A DNA stretch of 64,000 nt, from assembly GCA_024690665.1 (NCBI GenBank), contig JAILOU010000028.1, positions 1 to 64,000 of the forward strand. Reading direction: 5' to 3'. The notes beneath the pieces were generated by a model that searched no databases, was not told the origin of the DNA, and saw only the letters and a program-made list of their open reading frames with translations. This document shows positions 34,078 to 44,150 of the stretch, in pieces (position 1 is the first letter of the stretch; the number at the start of each line of letters is the position of its first letter). Origin of the DNA: Eubacterium sp. Its GTDB lineage: Bacteria; Bacillota; Clostridia; Lachnospirales; Lachnospiraceae. The position numbers and the translations under genes are program-made.

Positions 34078-34755
34078 ATGGCAAAAACAAAAGTGATTTC
34101 TGCAAAAGAAGCCGCTGCCTTGATTAAAGATGGCGACACCGTTCTGATCGGTGGGTTCATGACAAACGGAACGGCTAAGACAATCTGTAACGAAGTTACA
34201 GCAAAGGATCTTACAGTTGTATGCAACGACGGTGGATTCGAGAATGAAGGAACAGGACGTTTACTTCACAATGGTTGTATTAAGAGACTGATCGCAACAC
34301 ACGTAGGTCTTAACAAAGAAGTAGCAACTAAGTTTAATGACGGATCACTAGATCTGAAACTTCAGCCACAGGGAACATTAGCAGAGCAGGTTCGCGCAGG
34401 CGGAGCAGGACTCGGTGGATTCTTAACACCAACAGGTGTAGGTACAATCGTAGCTGATTCATCATCTCCTACAACACTTGAAGGCAAGAAAGTTGTTGAA
34501 CTTGATGGTAAAGAATATGTACTTGAAAAAGCAATTAAAGGTGACGTGGCAATCGTTCAGGCTTATGTAGCTGACGAGTCAGGTAACCTTCGTTATAAAG
34601 GTTCTACAAGAAACTTCAATCCTTTGATGGCTTCTGCAGCTACTATTACAATTGCAGAAGTAGAGAAGATTGTTCCGGCAGGAGAAATCGGCCCTGATTA
34701 TGTAGAAACTCCACATGTATACGTAGATTATTTAGTTGTAAAGGAGGAAGCATAA
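34078..34755 (+). CDS. Acetate/butyrate-acetoacetate CoA-transferase subunit alpha
   Basis: 225 residues; ATG after a strong TTAGGAGGAAC. N-terminal [20 protein letters not shown] is the family's GxGGF-type CoA-binding loop region, and [17 protein letters not shown] follows mid-protein. It is the AtoD-type alpha subunit of 3-oxoacid/acyl-CoA transferases. With the beta subunit two bases downstream it would exchange CoA between butyryl- or acetoacetyl-CoA and acetate. Given the butyrate genes at 46.6-51.9 kb, the final butyryl-CoA to butyrate step is a likely role (inference). Confidence 0.9.
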   Translation: MAKTKVISAKEAAALIKDGDTVLIGGFMTNGTAKTICNEVTAKDLTVVCNDGGFENEGTGRLLHNGCIKRLIATHVGLNKEVATKFNDGSLDLKLQPQGTLAEQVRAGGAGLGGFLTPTGVGTIVADSSSPTTLEGKKVVELDGKEYVLEKAIKGDVAIVQAYVADESGNLRYKGSTRNFNPLMASAATITIAEVEKIVPAGEIGPDYVETPHVYVDYLVVKEEA

Positions 34756-34756
34756 G

Positions 34757-35413
34757 ATGGAAAGAAGTGAAATTAAACCTTTTATCGCAAAACGTGTAGC
34801 AAAAGAAATTCATGATGGCGATGTAGTAAATCTTGGTATTGGACTTCCAACACTGGTACCGGATTATATTGATCCTTCTATTAAAATTACACTTCAGTCT
34901 GAGAATGGATTTATCGGACTGGCAGCAGTAGATGAAAGCAATCCAGATAAGGATTATATTGTAAATGCAGGCGGACAGCCGGCAGGAATTGAAAAGGACG
35001 GAATGTTCTTCGATTCTTCAACATCATTTGGTATCATCCGTGGTGGCCACGTAGATGCAACTGTTCTTGGTTCTCTTCAGGTAGCTGAAAACGGAGATAT
35101 TGCTAACTGGATCATTCCTGGAAAGATGGTTCCGGGAATGGGCGGAGCTATGGACCTTGTAGTAGGTGCTAAGAAGGTTATCGTAGCTATGGAACACACA
35201 CAGAAGGGTGCTCCTAAGATCCTTAAAGAGTGTACACTTCCACTTACAGCACAAAAGCAGGTTAACCTGATCATCACAGAGATGGGTGTTATGGAAGTAA
35301 CAGATAAGGGTATCGTACTTACAGAGTACAATCCTGAGTTTACTGTAGAGCAGATTCAGGAAGCTACAGAAGCTAAGTTAATCATTGCTGATGATCTTAA
35401 GCCAATGTGCTAA
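34757..35413 (+). CDS. Acetate/butyrate-acetoacetate CoA-transferase subunit beta
   Basis: 218 residues, starting two bases after the alpha subunit stop, with AAGGAGGAAG inside the end of that gene. The catalytic glutamate that carries CoA as a thioester is Glu49 in SENGFIG, and the oxyanion region [20 protein letters not shown] follows, as in AtoA-type subunits. It forms a heterotetramer with the alpha subunit. Which acyl group it uses cannot be read from the sequence. Closed by a strong terminator. Confidence 0.9.
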   Translation: MERSEIKPFIAKRVAKEIHDGDVVNLGIGLPTLVPDYIDPSIKITLQSENGFIGLAAVDESNPDKDYIVNAGGQPAGIEKDGMFFDSSTSFGIIRGGHVDATVLGSLQVAENGDIANWIIPGKMVPGMGGAMDLVVGAKKVIVAMEHTQKGAPKILKECTLPLTAQKQVNLIITEMGVMEVTDKGIVLTEYNPEFTVEQIQEATEAKLIIADDLKPMC

Positions 35414-35427
35414 TTTATGACATTACA

Positions 35428-35460
35428 AGACAGAGAACATTATGTTCTCTGTCTTTTTTT
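35428..35460 (+). terminator. Terminator of the CoA-transferase operon
   Basis: A perfect 12-bp stem (AGACAGAGAACA with its complement) and a 2-4 base loop followed by seven Ts. Confidence 0.95.
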
Positions 35461-35486
35461 GCGCAAGAATGTAAATACTTTCATGG

Positions 35487-35515
35487 TTGAGAAATAAAAG
35501 ATGAATGTATATAAT
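35487..35515 (+). promoter_or_regulatory. Promoter of the hypothetical-gdpD operon
   Basis: -35 TTGAGA (35487-35492), 17-base spacer, -10 TATAAT (35510-35515), ending 38 bases before the start at 35554. Confidence 0.65.
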
Positions 35516-35553
35516 TGGAAGAGATAAAAAACAGACAGATCGGAAATTGATGC

Positions 35554-35829
35554 ATGAGAATTTGGTTTAAGATATGGAAAAACAATCATTTATTAGAAGA
35601 TACAACGATAGAAGATGCCAGGGCGGAGACAAGAACGCACAAGATTTTTGATGCACTGGAGCAGGCCTGCATGGAGTTTGATTTGGCGAAACCGATATGG
35701 CTTGATCATACAATTTCAGAGTTTAAAAAGCACGCCAAAGCCAGATTTACAAAAGATTGTTTTATGGAAGAAATTGATTTTGACTATCTGGAAATACAGG
35801 TGTTAGAGGAAGACGATTTGTTTATATGA
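35554..35829 (+). CDS. Hypothetical protein (91 aa) coupled to gdpD
   Basis: 91 residues, soluble, no signal peptide. It starts MRIWFKIWKNNHLLED and continues with an amphipathic helical core (HKIFDALEQACMEFDLAKPIWLDHT) and an acidic end (EIQVLEEDDLF). I recall it as a widespread uncharacterised Lachnospiraceae protein but cannot name a domain. The ribosome binding site is weak (GGAAAT). Its stop overlaps the start of the gdpD gene by four bases (ATGA), so the two are translationally coupled. Confidence 0.75.
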   Translation: MRIWFKIWKNNHLLEDTTIEDARAETRTHKIFDALEQACMEFDLAKPIWLDHTISEFKKHAKARFTKDCFMEEIDFDYLEIQVLEEDDLFI

Positions 35830-37706
35830 GAAATGTAATCGATACCGTATTTGGTATCTGGGAATGGTTAAAAAAAATAGGGGAGCTTGCCAAAATCAAT
35901 TTCTTTACGCTCTTGATTTTTGAAGTAATCTATAAATGCGTGGCAGTGTTCGCGTTTAAACCGGCGTTGCAGGGACTATTTGCACTGCTGATTCGAACAC
36001 AGGGATTTTCATTTGTTGCAGATAGCAACTTTAAATCCTTTTTGACCAGTCCGCTTGTGTGGGTGGGACTCATTGTGGCGCTTTTGTTAATCAGCTTGTA
36101 CATGCTGTTTGATATCTGCTGTATCATCAGCTGCTTTCATGCATCATATCGTAAGCAGAAACTTCCGTTGTTTGAGATGATGCGAAGAGGTTACCGGGCA
36201 GCAGTTCAGATATTGCGACCGAAGAATTATCGTATGATGCTGTATCTGCTTCTTATTATTCCGATGAGTCAGCTTTTTACTGTGTCCGGAATCTATAAGG
36301 GATTTTCGATGCCGTATTTTGTGATGCAATATATTTCGGATTCGAAAGTGCTCCTGGTGTGTTATTTTGTGGCATGTTTGTATGTGGAACTGGTATGCTT
36401 GCAGTGGATATTTTCTTTTCATCATTTTACACTTAATGGAGATACGTTTGTGGATGCTTCGCACAGAAGCCGTGATATGTTAGATCGTAAGAATCTGATT
36501 AAAATGGCAGTTGTTATGGTAGTAGGTGATGCAATTATGATACTGGCGTATTATGGTCTGTTGTACGGATGCGGAGCAATCATTGCACTGATTACATCAC
36601 TTACCGAGTCGTTGCCATTTTTCCTTCCGGTTGTGGCAGAGTCAGCCGTTGCGGTTATGATTGACATCGTGGCAGGAGTGTTTTACTGCTTTTCTATGCC
36701 GTATGTATTTTTATTGATTAGCGGAATGTTTTATCATCTAAAAGAAGAACAGGGGCTTGAAGATGAGGTGCCCGGAAAGTACAGGGTGCGAATCAGACTC
36801 TATCTGGAAGATACAAAATTCGCAAAATATCTAAAGCGACGCAAGGGTCGGCTGGTTGTATTTGGTATTGCTGTGACACTGGCCGGTAATGTGGCCTATG
36901 CAATTCGTCAGGAAGCGGTTTATAATTCAGATGTGGAGACTTATGTAACGGCTCATCGAGGAGCGAGCATTGATTGTCCGGAGAACACGATTCCGGCATT
37001 TGAAGCGGCCCTTGAAGAGGGAGCAGACGAAGTGGAGATGGATGTGCATCTAAGCTCGGATGGAGAAGTGGTTGTGCTTCATGATTCTAACTTAAAAAGA
37101 ACGACAGGGCTTGATGCGAATGTCTGGGAACTAAAGGGGAGCGAGATTGAAGCGCTTGATGCTGGAAGCTGGTTTTCGGAGGAGTTTAAGGACGTTACAA
37201 TTCCGGCATTTTCAGAAGTTTTAGAAACGCTGGAGGGACAGGATATTAAGCTTAATGTTGAGTTAAAACCGGATGATGCGACAGATGGTCTGGCTGAAAA
37301 GGTCATTGATTTAATTAAAGAGTACGATATGGAAAGCCAGTGTATCTTATCGTCGCTTTCGTATTCAGAGTTAGAAGATGCAAAGTCATATGACGATTCG
37401 TTTACTACACTTTATATCTCTACAATTTCTTATGGAAATATCTCTGAACTGGATGCGGCAGACGGATTTAGTTTGGAAGCAAGTATGGTGACCCGTCGTC
37501 TGGTCAATAAAATTCATAAAAATGATAAGCTGGTATATATCTGGACTGTAAATGCAGAGTCGATGCAGACGGAGATGTTTGCTTATCATGTGGATGGTAT
37601 TATTACGGATGATGTAAGCGGTGCATTGCAGATTAAAGACGGAATCAGTAAAAATACATATTGGGAAAACTATGTAGAACGACTGATTAATTTGTATGAA
37701 AACTAG
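35826..37706 (+). CDS. Membrane-anchored glycerophosphodiester phosphodiesterase
   Basis: 626 residues. The N-terminal 350 residues contain eight or so membrane segments (GdpD membrane domain); the C-terminal 245 are a GdpD catalytic domain: TAHRGASIDCPENT with the catalytic His and Glu, EGADEVEMDVHLSSDGEVVVLHD with the metal-binding Glu-x-Asp and second His, LNVELKP, and the final VYIWTVNAE / GIITDDV. It cleaves glycerophosphodiesters to glycerol-3-phosphate, probably recycling lipid or teichoic acid material at the membrane. Its start overlaps the stop of the small gene before it. Confidence 0.93.
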   Translation: MRNVIDTVFGIWEWLKKIGELAKINFFTLLIFEVIYKCVAVFAFKPALQGLFALLIRTQGFSFVADSNFKSFLTSPLVWVGLIVALLLISLYMLFDICCIISCFHASYRKQKLPLFEMMRRGYRAAVQILRPKNYRMMLYLLLIIPMSQLFTVSGIYKGFSMPYFVMQYISDSKVLLVCYFVACLYVELVCLQWIFSFHHFTLNGDTFVDASHRSRDMLDRKNLIKMAVVMVVGDAIMILAYYGLLYGCGAIIALITSLTESLPFFLPVVAESAVAVMIDIVAGVFYCFSMPYVFLLISGMFYHLKEEQGLEDEVPGKYRVRIRLYLEDTKFAKYLKRRKGRLVVFGIAVTLAGNVAYAIRQEAVYNSDVETYVTAHRGASIDCPENTIPAFEAALEEGADEVEMDVHLSSDGEVVVLHDSNLKRTTGLDANVWELKGSEIEALDAGSWFSEEFKDVTIPAFSEVLETLEGQDIKLNVELKPDDATDGLAEKVIDLIKEYDMESQCILSSLSYSELEDAKSYDDSFTTLYISTISYGNISELDAADGFSLEASMVTRRLVNKIHKNDKLVYIWTVNAESMQTEMFAYHVDGIITDDVSGALQIKDGISKNTYWENYVERLINLYEN

Positions 37707-37856
37707 GTACATAGGAAGAAATTCCTACAAAGTAAAAGCCGTTTATGGTATACTTATGACAAATTAAGATTATACTATTGCCAAAGCAGACAAAATGCGA
37801 TAAAATTTGTAAGGTTATGCTATGGTTAGATAGGAACTGAAAGAGGAGAATGCGTT

Positions 37857-38513
37857 ATGAGTGACCCCATTAGATTCAAAGAAGATTTAGATTCTTGGGA
37901 AACAGTAATGTTTTTGTACAATTCAGCTTTGAAAGAAGTTGGAACAAAACTGGAAATTCTAAATGATGAATTTCAGCACATTCATCAGTACAATCCGATT
38001 GAATATATCAAATCGAGAGTGAAATCGCCTGAGAGTATTGTTAAAAAATTAAAGCGTAACGGACATGATACATCGGTAGATAACATGGTTCAATACGTTA
38101 ATGACATTGCAGGGATTCGTCTTGTGTGTTCGTTTACATCGGATATTTATCGACTTGCAGAGATGATTGGTAACCAGAGTGATCTGACCGTGTTATCAAT
38201 CAAAGACTATATTAAGAACCCGAAGGAAAGCGGGTATAAGAGCTATCATATGCTGGTTACGGTTCCAATCTTTATGACGGATCGCCAGGTGGACATGAAA
38301 GTGGAGATTCAGATTCGAACGATTGCCATGGACTTTTGGGCAAGCTTAGAGCATAAGATATACTATAAGTTTGAAGGAAATGCACCGGGGTATATCAGCC
38401 GGGAATTAAGAGAGTGTTCCGGAATCGTTTCGATTCTCGATGAAAAGATGCTTTCGCTTAACGAGGCAATTTTAAAAGCAAAAGAATTACAGGAGGAAGA
38501 GACAACGCCATGA
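37857..38513 (+). CDS. Small alarmone synthetase, RelQ/YjbM-like
   Basis: 218 residues; ATG at 37857 after AGAGGAG. A single RelA/SpoT-type synthetase domain without hydrolase or ACT regions: RVKSPESIVKKLKRNG, then DIAGIRLVCSFTSDIY and GYKSYHMLVTVP (substrate-binding), and EIQIRTIAMDFWASLEHKIYYK. This is the layout of RelQ-type enzymes that make ppGpp/pppGpp. It overlaps serS by four bases (ATGA), so alarmone synthesis is translationally coupled to the seryl-tRNA synthetase. Two TGGTATACT / ATGCTATGG-type -10 candidates lie upstream (37749-37754 and near 37820). Confidence 0.92.
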   Translation: MSDPIRFKEDLDSWETVMFLYNSALKEVGTKLEILNDEFQHIHQYNPIEYIKSRVKSPESIVKKLKRNGHDTSVDNMVQYVNDIAGIRLVCSFTSDIYRLAEMIGNQSDLTVLSIKDYIKNPKESGYKSYHMLVTVPIFMTDRQVDMKVEIQIRTIAMDFWASLEHKIYYKFEGNAPGYISRELRECSGIVSILDEKMLSLNEAILKAKELQEEETTP

Positions 38514-39790
38514 TAGATATTAAATTCTTACGTGAGAATCCGGATGTTGTAAAGCAGAATATTAAGAATAAATTTCAAGATCACAAGCTTGGTTATGTAG
38601 ATGAAGTGATTGAACTTGATAAGGAAAAGAGAGCTACGCAGCAGGAAGCAGATGACCTTCGTGCCAGCAAGAATAAATTATCAAAGCAGATTGGTGCTTT
38701 GATGGGACAGGGCAAGAAAGAAGAAGCGGAAGAAATCAAGAAACAGGTTGTAGCCAATGCTGAGAGACTGACACAGCTTGAAGCAGCGGAAAAGGATCTG
38801 GACGCTAAGATTACGGAACGCATGATGAGTATTCCGAATATCATCGATCCTTCTGTACCGATTGGAAAAGACGATAGTTGCAATGTCGAAATTGAGAAAT
38901 TTGGAGAACCGGTTGTTCCGGACTTTGAAGTTCCGTATCATACAGATATTATGGAACGCTTTAACGGCATTGACCTTGAAAGTGCCGGTAAAGTAGCTGG
39001 TAACGGTTTTTATTATCTTATGGGTGATATCGCAAGACTTCACTCAGCAGTAATCTCTTACGCGAGAGATTTTATGATTGACCGTGGATTTACTTATTGT
39101 GTACCGCCATTTATGATTCGTTCTAACGTTGTTACCGGCGTTATGAGCTTTGAGGAAATGGATGCCATGATGTATAAGATTGAAGGGGAAGATTTGTATC
39201 TGATCGGAACCAGTGAACATTCTATGATTGGTAAATTCATTGATACGATTAATGAGGAAGAAAAACTTCCTTATACATTGACCAGTTACTCACCTTGCTT
39301 TAGAAAAGAAAAGGGAGCGCATGGTATAGAAGAAAGAGGCGTTTATCGAATTCACCAGTTCGAGAAGCAGGAAATGATCGTTGTGTGTAAGCCGGAGGAT
39401 TCCAAGACATGGTATGATAAACTTTGGCAAAACACTGTTGATTTATTCAGAAGTCTGGACATTCCGGTGCGTACCCTTGAGTGCTGTTCCGGTGACCTTG
39501 CAGACTTAAAGGTGAAGTCTTGTGACGTAGAAGCGTGGTCTCCTCGTCAGAAGAAATATTTTGAAGTTGGTAGTTGTTCGAACCTTGGCGATGCACAGGC
39601 GCGTCGTTTGAAGATTCGTGTAAAAGAGGCAGATGGCAAAAAGTATTTTGCTCATACGCTGAATAATACAGTGGTTGCACCACCTCGTATGTTAATTGCA
39701 TTTTTGGAAAATAACTTAAATGCAGACGGAAGCATCAGTATTCCGGAAGCACTTAGACCATATATGGGTGGCAAGGAAAGAATCGAATAG
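38510..39790 (+). CDS. serS: Seryl-tRNA synthetase
   Basis: 426 residues, full length. N-terminal long coiled-coil arm (about 28-105) that grips tRNA-Ser, then the class II catalytic core: MERFNGIDLESAGKVAGNGFYYLMGDIARLH, motif 2 SPCFRKEKGAHG, and motif 3 near the end (HTLNNTVVAPPRMLIAFLEN). Start overlaps the alarmone synthetase stop. A short hairpin without a T run (39798-39824) follows the stop codon, so read-through into carAB is possible. Confidence 0.97.
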   Translation: MIDIKFLRENPDVVKQNIKNKFQDHKLGYVDEVIELDKEKRATQQEADDLRASKNKLSKQIGALMGQGKKEEAEEIKKQVVANAERLTQLEAAEKDLDAKITERMMSIPNIIDPSVPIGKDDSCNVEIEKFGEPVVPDFEVPYHTDIMERFNGIDLESAGKVAGNGFYYLMGDIARLHSAVISYARDFMIDRGFTYCVPPFMIRSNVVTGVMSFEEMDAMMYKIEGEDLYLIGTSEHSMIGKFIDTINEEEKLPYTLTSYSPCFRKEKGAHGIEERGVYRIHQFEKQEMIVVCKPEDSKTWYDKLWQNTVDLFRSLDIPVRTLECCSGDLADLKVKSCDVEAWSPRQKKYFEVGSCSNLGDAQARRLKIRVKEADGKKYFAHTLNNTVVAPPRMLIAFLENNLNADGSISIPEALRPYMGGKERIE

Positions 39791-39874
39791 AAGCAAAGGC
39801 GCTTGAAAATCATTTTTCGGCGCCGATTTCTATGTCTGCATATCATTTGAAGAAAGGTGAAGGAAAGAAGAAAT

Positions 39875-40945
39875 ATGAAAGCTTTTCTAATTCTAGAAGA
39901 TGGTACCGTATTCGAAGGAACGAGTATCGGTGCAACAAAAGAAGTAATCAGTGAAATCGTGTTTAACACATCCATGACCGGTTATCTGGAAGTCTTAACA
40001 GACCCATCTTATGCCGGACAGGCGGTTGTCATGACATATCCATTGATTGGAAATTACGGAATCACTCCGGATATGGAGTCAAAAAGACCTTGGCCGGATG
40101 GATATATCGTAAGAGAACTTTCGAGAATCCCAAGTAATTTCAGATGCGAAGGAACCATTCAGGATTTCCTGACAAAGCATGATATTCCGGGAATCTGCGG
40201 AATTGACACCCGAGCTTTGACAAAACGTCTTAGAGAAAAGGGTACCATGAACGGTATGATTACCACGAATGAAGATTATAATCTTGATGAAATTATTCCA
40301 AAGCTTCACGCATATACAACAGGTGATGTGGTAAGCAAGGTGACTTGTGAAAAGCCAGAGGTTCTTTCAGCAACAGGGAAAAGGGTTGCACTCTTAGACC
40401 TTGGTGCCAAGAATAACATTGCAAAATCTCTTCATGACAGAGGCTGTGAGGTAACGATTTACCCGGCGCACACCAAGGCAGAAGAAATCTTAAGTGCCAA
40501 TCCGGACGGCATCATGCTTTCAAATGGCCCTGGAGATCCAAAGGAATGCAGCGACATTATCGCAGAAGTGAAGAAGTTATATGAATCTGATGTTCCGATT
40601 TTTGCAATTTGTCTTGGACATCAGCTGATGGCTCTTGCCAATGGAGCAGACACTTATAAGATGAAATACGGTCATCGTGGTGGAAATCATCCGGTGAAGG
40701 ATTTAGAAACCAACCGTGTTTATATTTCATCGCAAAACCATGGATATGTTGTCGATACCAAGACGTTAGATCCAAAGGTTGCCACGCCTGCATTTGTCAA
40801 TGTAAATGATGGCACAAACGAAGGATTAAAATATACGGGCAAAAATATTTTCACCGTTCAGTTCCATCCGGAAGCTTGTCCGGGACCGCGTGACAGTGAT
40901 TATTTATTTGACCGCTTTATGAATATGATGGGAGGAACAAACTAA
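39875..40945 (+). CDS. carA: Carbamoyl-phosphate synthase small (glutaminase) subunit
   Basis: ATG at 39875 after AAGGTGAAGGAAAGAAG; a GTG at 39857 overlaps that site. 356 residues. N-terminal CPSase small domain (FLILEDGTVFEGTSIG, TGYLEVLTDPSYAGQ) and C-terminal class I glutaminase with catalytic Cys in FAICLGHQL and the His/Glu pair in VQFHPEACPGP. It supplies ammonia from glutamine to CarB, for pyrimidine and arginine synthesis. One-base overlap with carB (TAATG). No PyrR or arginine-type leader is evident. Confidence 0.97.
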   Translation: MKAFLILEDGTVFEGTSIGATKEVISEIVFNTSMTGYLEVLTDPSYAGQAVVMTYPLIGNYGITPDMESKRPWPDGYIVRELSRIPSNFRCEGTIQDFLTKHDIPGICGIDTRALTKRLREKGTMNGMITTNEDYNLDEIIPKLHAYTTGDVVSKVTCEKPEVLSATGKRVALLDLGAKNNIAKSLHDRGCEVTIYPAHTKAEEILSANPDGIMLSNGPGDPKECSDIIAEVKKLYESDVPIFAICLGHQLMALANGADTYKMKYGHRGGNHPVKDLETNRVYISSQNHGYVVDTKTLDPKVATPAFVNVNDGTNEGLKYTGKNIFTVQFHPEACPGPRDSDYLFDRFMNMMGGTN

Positions 40946-43900
40946 TGCCAAAGAATCAGGATATTAAAAAGGTACTTATGATTGGTTCCGGCCCAATCAT
41001 CATTGGTCAGGCAGCCGAGTTCGACTATGCAGGAACACAGGCCTGCCGTTCGCTAAAAGAAGAGGGCGTTGAGGTTGTACTTGTGAATTCCAACCCTGCA
41101 ACCATCATGACAGATAAAGATATTGCAGATAAGGTTTATATCGAGCCTCTTACTGCGCCGGTGCTTGAGAAGATTATTTTAAAAGAAAAACCGGACAGTC
41201 TGCTTCCGACACTTGGAGGTCAGGCAGGATTAAATCTTGGTATGGAACTTGCTGAGTCAGGATTTTTGGCAGAGCACGGTGTACGCCTGATTGGTACGAC
41301 AGCGGAAACCATTCGTAAAGCCGAGGACAGACAGGAATTTAAAGATACCATGGAGAAAATCGGTGAGCCTTGTGCGGCATCGCTGGTTGTAACAGATGTG
41401 GAATCCGGAATTGCATTTACCAATACCATCGGTTATCCGGTTGTACTTCGTCCGGCTTATACACTTGGCGGAAGCGGTGGCGGAATTGCGCATAATGAGC
41501 AGGAACTGATTTCAATCTTGTCCAACGGACTTAGACTTAGCCGCGTGGGTGAAGTTTTGGTTGAGCGTTGCATTGCAGGTTGGAAAGAAATCGAATACGA
41601 AGTCATGCGTGATTCTAACGGAAACTGCATTACTGTATGTAATATGGAGAACATCGATCCGGTTGGTGTTCATACCGGTGACAGTATCGTAGTAGCGCCG
41701 TCTCAGACGCTTGGAGATAAAGAATACCAGATGCTTCGTTCATCTGCTTTGAATATCATCAGTGAATTGAATATCACAGGTGGATGTAATGTACAGTATG
41801 CACTGAATCCGGATTCTTTTGAGTATTGTGTAATTGAGGTAAACCCTCGAGTATCCCGTTCTTCTGCACTCGCATCAAAAGCAACCGGATATCCGATTGC
41901 CAAGGTTGCAGCGAAGATTGCACTGGGATACACCTTAGATGAAATTAAGAACGCGGTAACGCAAAAGACCTATGCGTCATTTGAGCCGATGCTTGATTAT
42001 TGCGTGGTTAAGATTCCGCGTCTTCCATTTGATAAATTTATTACAGCTAAGCGTACACTTACAACGCAGATGAAAGCGACCGGAGAAGTTATGAGCATCT
42101 GTACGAACTTTGAAGGTGCGCTTATGAAAGCGATTCGTTCCCTTGAGCAGCATGTAGACAGCATGATGTCTTATGATTTTAGTAAGCTTTCAAAAGAAGA
42201 ACTCTTAGCACAGCTTGAAAAGGTGGATGACCGCAGAATCTGGGTCATTGCAGAGGCGCTTCGAAAAGGAATTACCTATGAACAGATCCATGAGATTACC
42301 AAGATTGATCTGTGGTTTATCGATAAGATTGCAATCTTAACAGAGATGGAAACGCGTCTTAAAAATGAACCGCTTAGCGTAGAACTGTTAAAGGAAGCAA
42401 AGCGTATTGAATTCCCGGATAGCGTGATTGCACAGCTTACCGGTAAGAGCGAAGAAGAGATTCGCGATATGCGTTATGAAAATGATATTATTGCAGCATT
42501 TAAGATGGTAGATACCTGTGCTGCTGAGTTTGAAGCATTTACGCCGTATTACTATTCTTGCTATGATGGTGAAAATGAAGCAAAAGCAGATTCAGATAAG
42601 AAAAAAATCCTGGTTCTCGGATCCGGCCCGATTCGAATCGGACAGGGTGTGGAATTTGATTATTGCTCCGTGCATGCAACCTGGGCATTTTCAAAAGCAG
42701 GATATGAGACGATTATTATCAATAATAATCCTGAGACGGTTTCGACGGACTTTGATATTGCAGACAAACTTTACTTTGAACCACTTACCGCAGAGGATGT
42801 GGAAAGCATCGTACGTCTTGAAAAGCCGGATGGTGCAGTCGTACAGTTTGGTGGTCAGACGGCTATTAAGTTGACGGAAGATCTTATGAAGATGGGCGTT
42901 AAGATTCTTGGAACAAAGGCTGAGGATGTGGATGCTGCAGAAGACCGTGAACTTTTTGATAAGATTCTGGAAGAAACACAGATTCCAAGAGCTGCCGGCG
43001 GTACCGTATATACGGCCGAGGAGGCAAAAGAAGTTGCGAACAGACTTGGATATCCGGTATTGGTTCGTCCTTCTTATGTTCTTGGTGGTCAGGGTATGCA
43101 GATTGCATTATCCGATCAGGAGATTGAAGAGTTTATGGCGGTTATCAATCGCTACGCACAAGATCATCCGATTCTTGTAGACAAATATCTGCAGGGAAAG
43201 GAAGTCGAAGTAGATGCGGTGTGTGATGGAAATGACATCTTAATTCCGGGAATTATGGAGCATGTGGAAAGAACCGGTGTCCATTCCGGTGACAGTATTT
43301 CCGTTTATCCGGCCAATACCATTTCCCAGCATATTCAAGACACTATCGTAGAATATACAAAGCGTCTGGCTAAGGCACTTCATGTTGTCGGACTGATTAA
43401 TATCCAGTTTATTGCCATGGGTGATGAAGTGTATGTTATTGAAGTAAATCCTCGTTCGTCAAGAACGGTTCCTTATATCAGTAAGGTGACAGGAATTCCA
43501 ATCGTGGATCTTGCAACCAAAGTGATGATTGGCGAGACGATTAAGAGTATGGGATATGAACCGGGACTTCAGCCAAAGGCAGATTACATTGCAATTAAGA
43601 TGCCGGTCTTCTCATTCGAGAAACTGCGCGGAGCAGAAATCAGCCTTGGACCGGAGATGAAATCGACCGGAGAGTGTCTTGGTATCGCTAAGACATTTAA
43701 CGAAGCTTTATATAAAGCGTTCCTTGGTGCCGGCGTGATCTTACCAAAGCATAAGCAGATGATCATGACGGTAAAGGATGCGGATAAGGAAGAAGCAGTA
43801 GGCGTTGCGAAACGTTTTGAGGCACTTGGATACAAGATTTATGCAACCAGAAGTACGGCAAAATACTTCCAGGATCATGGAATTAAAGCACTTCGCGTCA

Positions 43901-44148
43901 ATAAAATCTCACAGGAATCACCGAATGTTATGGACCTTATTTTAGGACATAAGATTGACCTTGTTATTGATACTCCGACACAGGGTAGAGATAAATCAAG
44001 AGATGGTTTCTTGATCAGACGTTATTCGATTGAAACGGGTATTCACTGCCTGACATCGTTGGATACGGCGAATGCACTCGCACTTTCACTTGAAACGGCG
44101 CATGATTCTTTAACTCCGATTGATATTGCAACAGTAAAGACGGTGTAA
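40945..44148 (+). CDS. carB: Carbamoyl-phosphate synthase large subunit
   Basis: 1067 residues, full length. Two homologous ATP-grasp halves are seen: VLMIGSGPIIIGQAAEFDY at the N-terminus and VLGSGPIRIGQGVEFDY near residue 555, each followed by its own ATP-grasp (RPAYTLGGSGGG and RPSYVLGGQGMQ). A C-terminal methylglyoxal-synthase-like regulatory domain occupies about 940-1067. It makes carbamoyl phosphate from bicarbonate, two ATP and ammonia from CarA. Start overlaps carA stop by one base. Confidence 0.98.
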   Translation: MPKNQDIKKVLMIGSGPIIIGQAAEFDYAGTQACRSLKEEGVEVVLVNSNPATIMTDKDIADKVYIEPLTAPVLEKIILKEKPDSLLPTLGGQAGLNLGMELAESGFLAEHGVRLIGTTAETIRKAEDRQEFKDTMEKIGEPCAASLVVTDVESGIAFTNTIGYPVVLRPAYTLGGSGGGIAHNEQELISILSNGLRLSRVGEVLVERCIAGWKEIEYEVMRDSNGNCITVCNMENIDPVGVHTGDSIVVAPSQTLGDKEYQMLRSSALNIISELNITGGCNVQYALNPDSFEYCVIEVNPRVSRSSALASKATGYPIAKVAAKIALGYTLDEIKNAVTQKTYASFEPMLDYCVVKIPRLPFDKFITAKRTLTTQMKATGEVMSICTNFEGALMKAIRSLEQHVDSMMSYDFSKLSKEELLAQLEKVDDRRIWVIAEALRKGITYEQIHEITKIDLWFIDKIAILTEMETRLKNEPLSVELLKEAKRIEFPDSVIAQLTGKSEEEIRDMRYENDIIAAFKMVDTCAAEFEAFTPYYYSCYDGENEAKADSDKKKILVLGSGPIRIGQGVEFDYCSVHATWAFSKAGYETIIINNNPETVSTDFDIADKLYFEPLTAEDVESIVRLEKPDGAVVQFGGQTAIKLTEDLMKMGVKILGTKAEDVDAAEDRELFDKILEETQIPRAAGGTVYTAEEAKEVANRLGYPVLVRPSYVLGGQGMQIALSDQEIEEFMAVINRYAQDHPILVDKYLQGKEVEVDAVCDGNDILIPGIMEHVERTGVHSGDSISVYPANTISQHIQDTIVEYTKRLAKALHVVGLINIQFIAMGDEVYVIEVNPRSSRTVPYISKVTGIPIVDLATKVMIGETIKSMGYEPGLQPKADYIAIKMPVFSFEKLRGAEISLGPEMKSTGECLGIAKTFNEALYKAFLGAGVILPKHKQMIMTVKDADKEEAVGVAKRFEALGYKIYATRSTAKYFQDHGIKALRVNKISQESPNVMDLILGHKIDLVIDTPTQGRDKSRDGFLIRRYSIETGIHCLTSLDTANALALSLETAHDSLTPIDIATVKTV

Positions 44149-44150
44149 GA

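Noticed and set aside
39798-39824. Hairpin after serS considered as a terminator or carAB attenuator
   Set aside because: The stem is fair but no T run follows and no leader peptide or pyrimidine-responsive motif is seen, so neither role can be supported.
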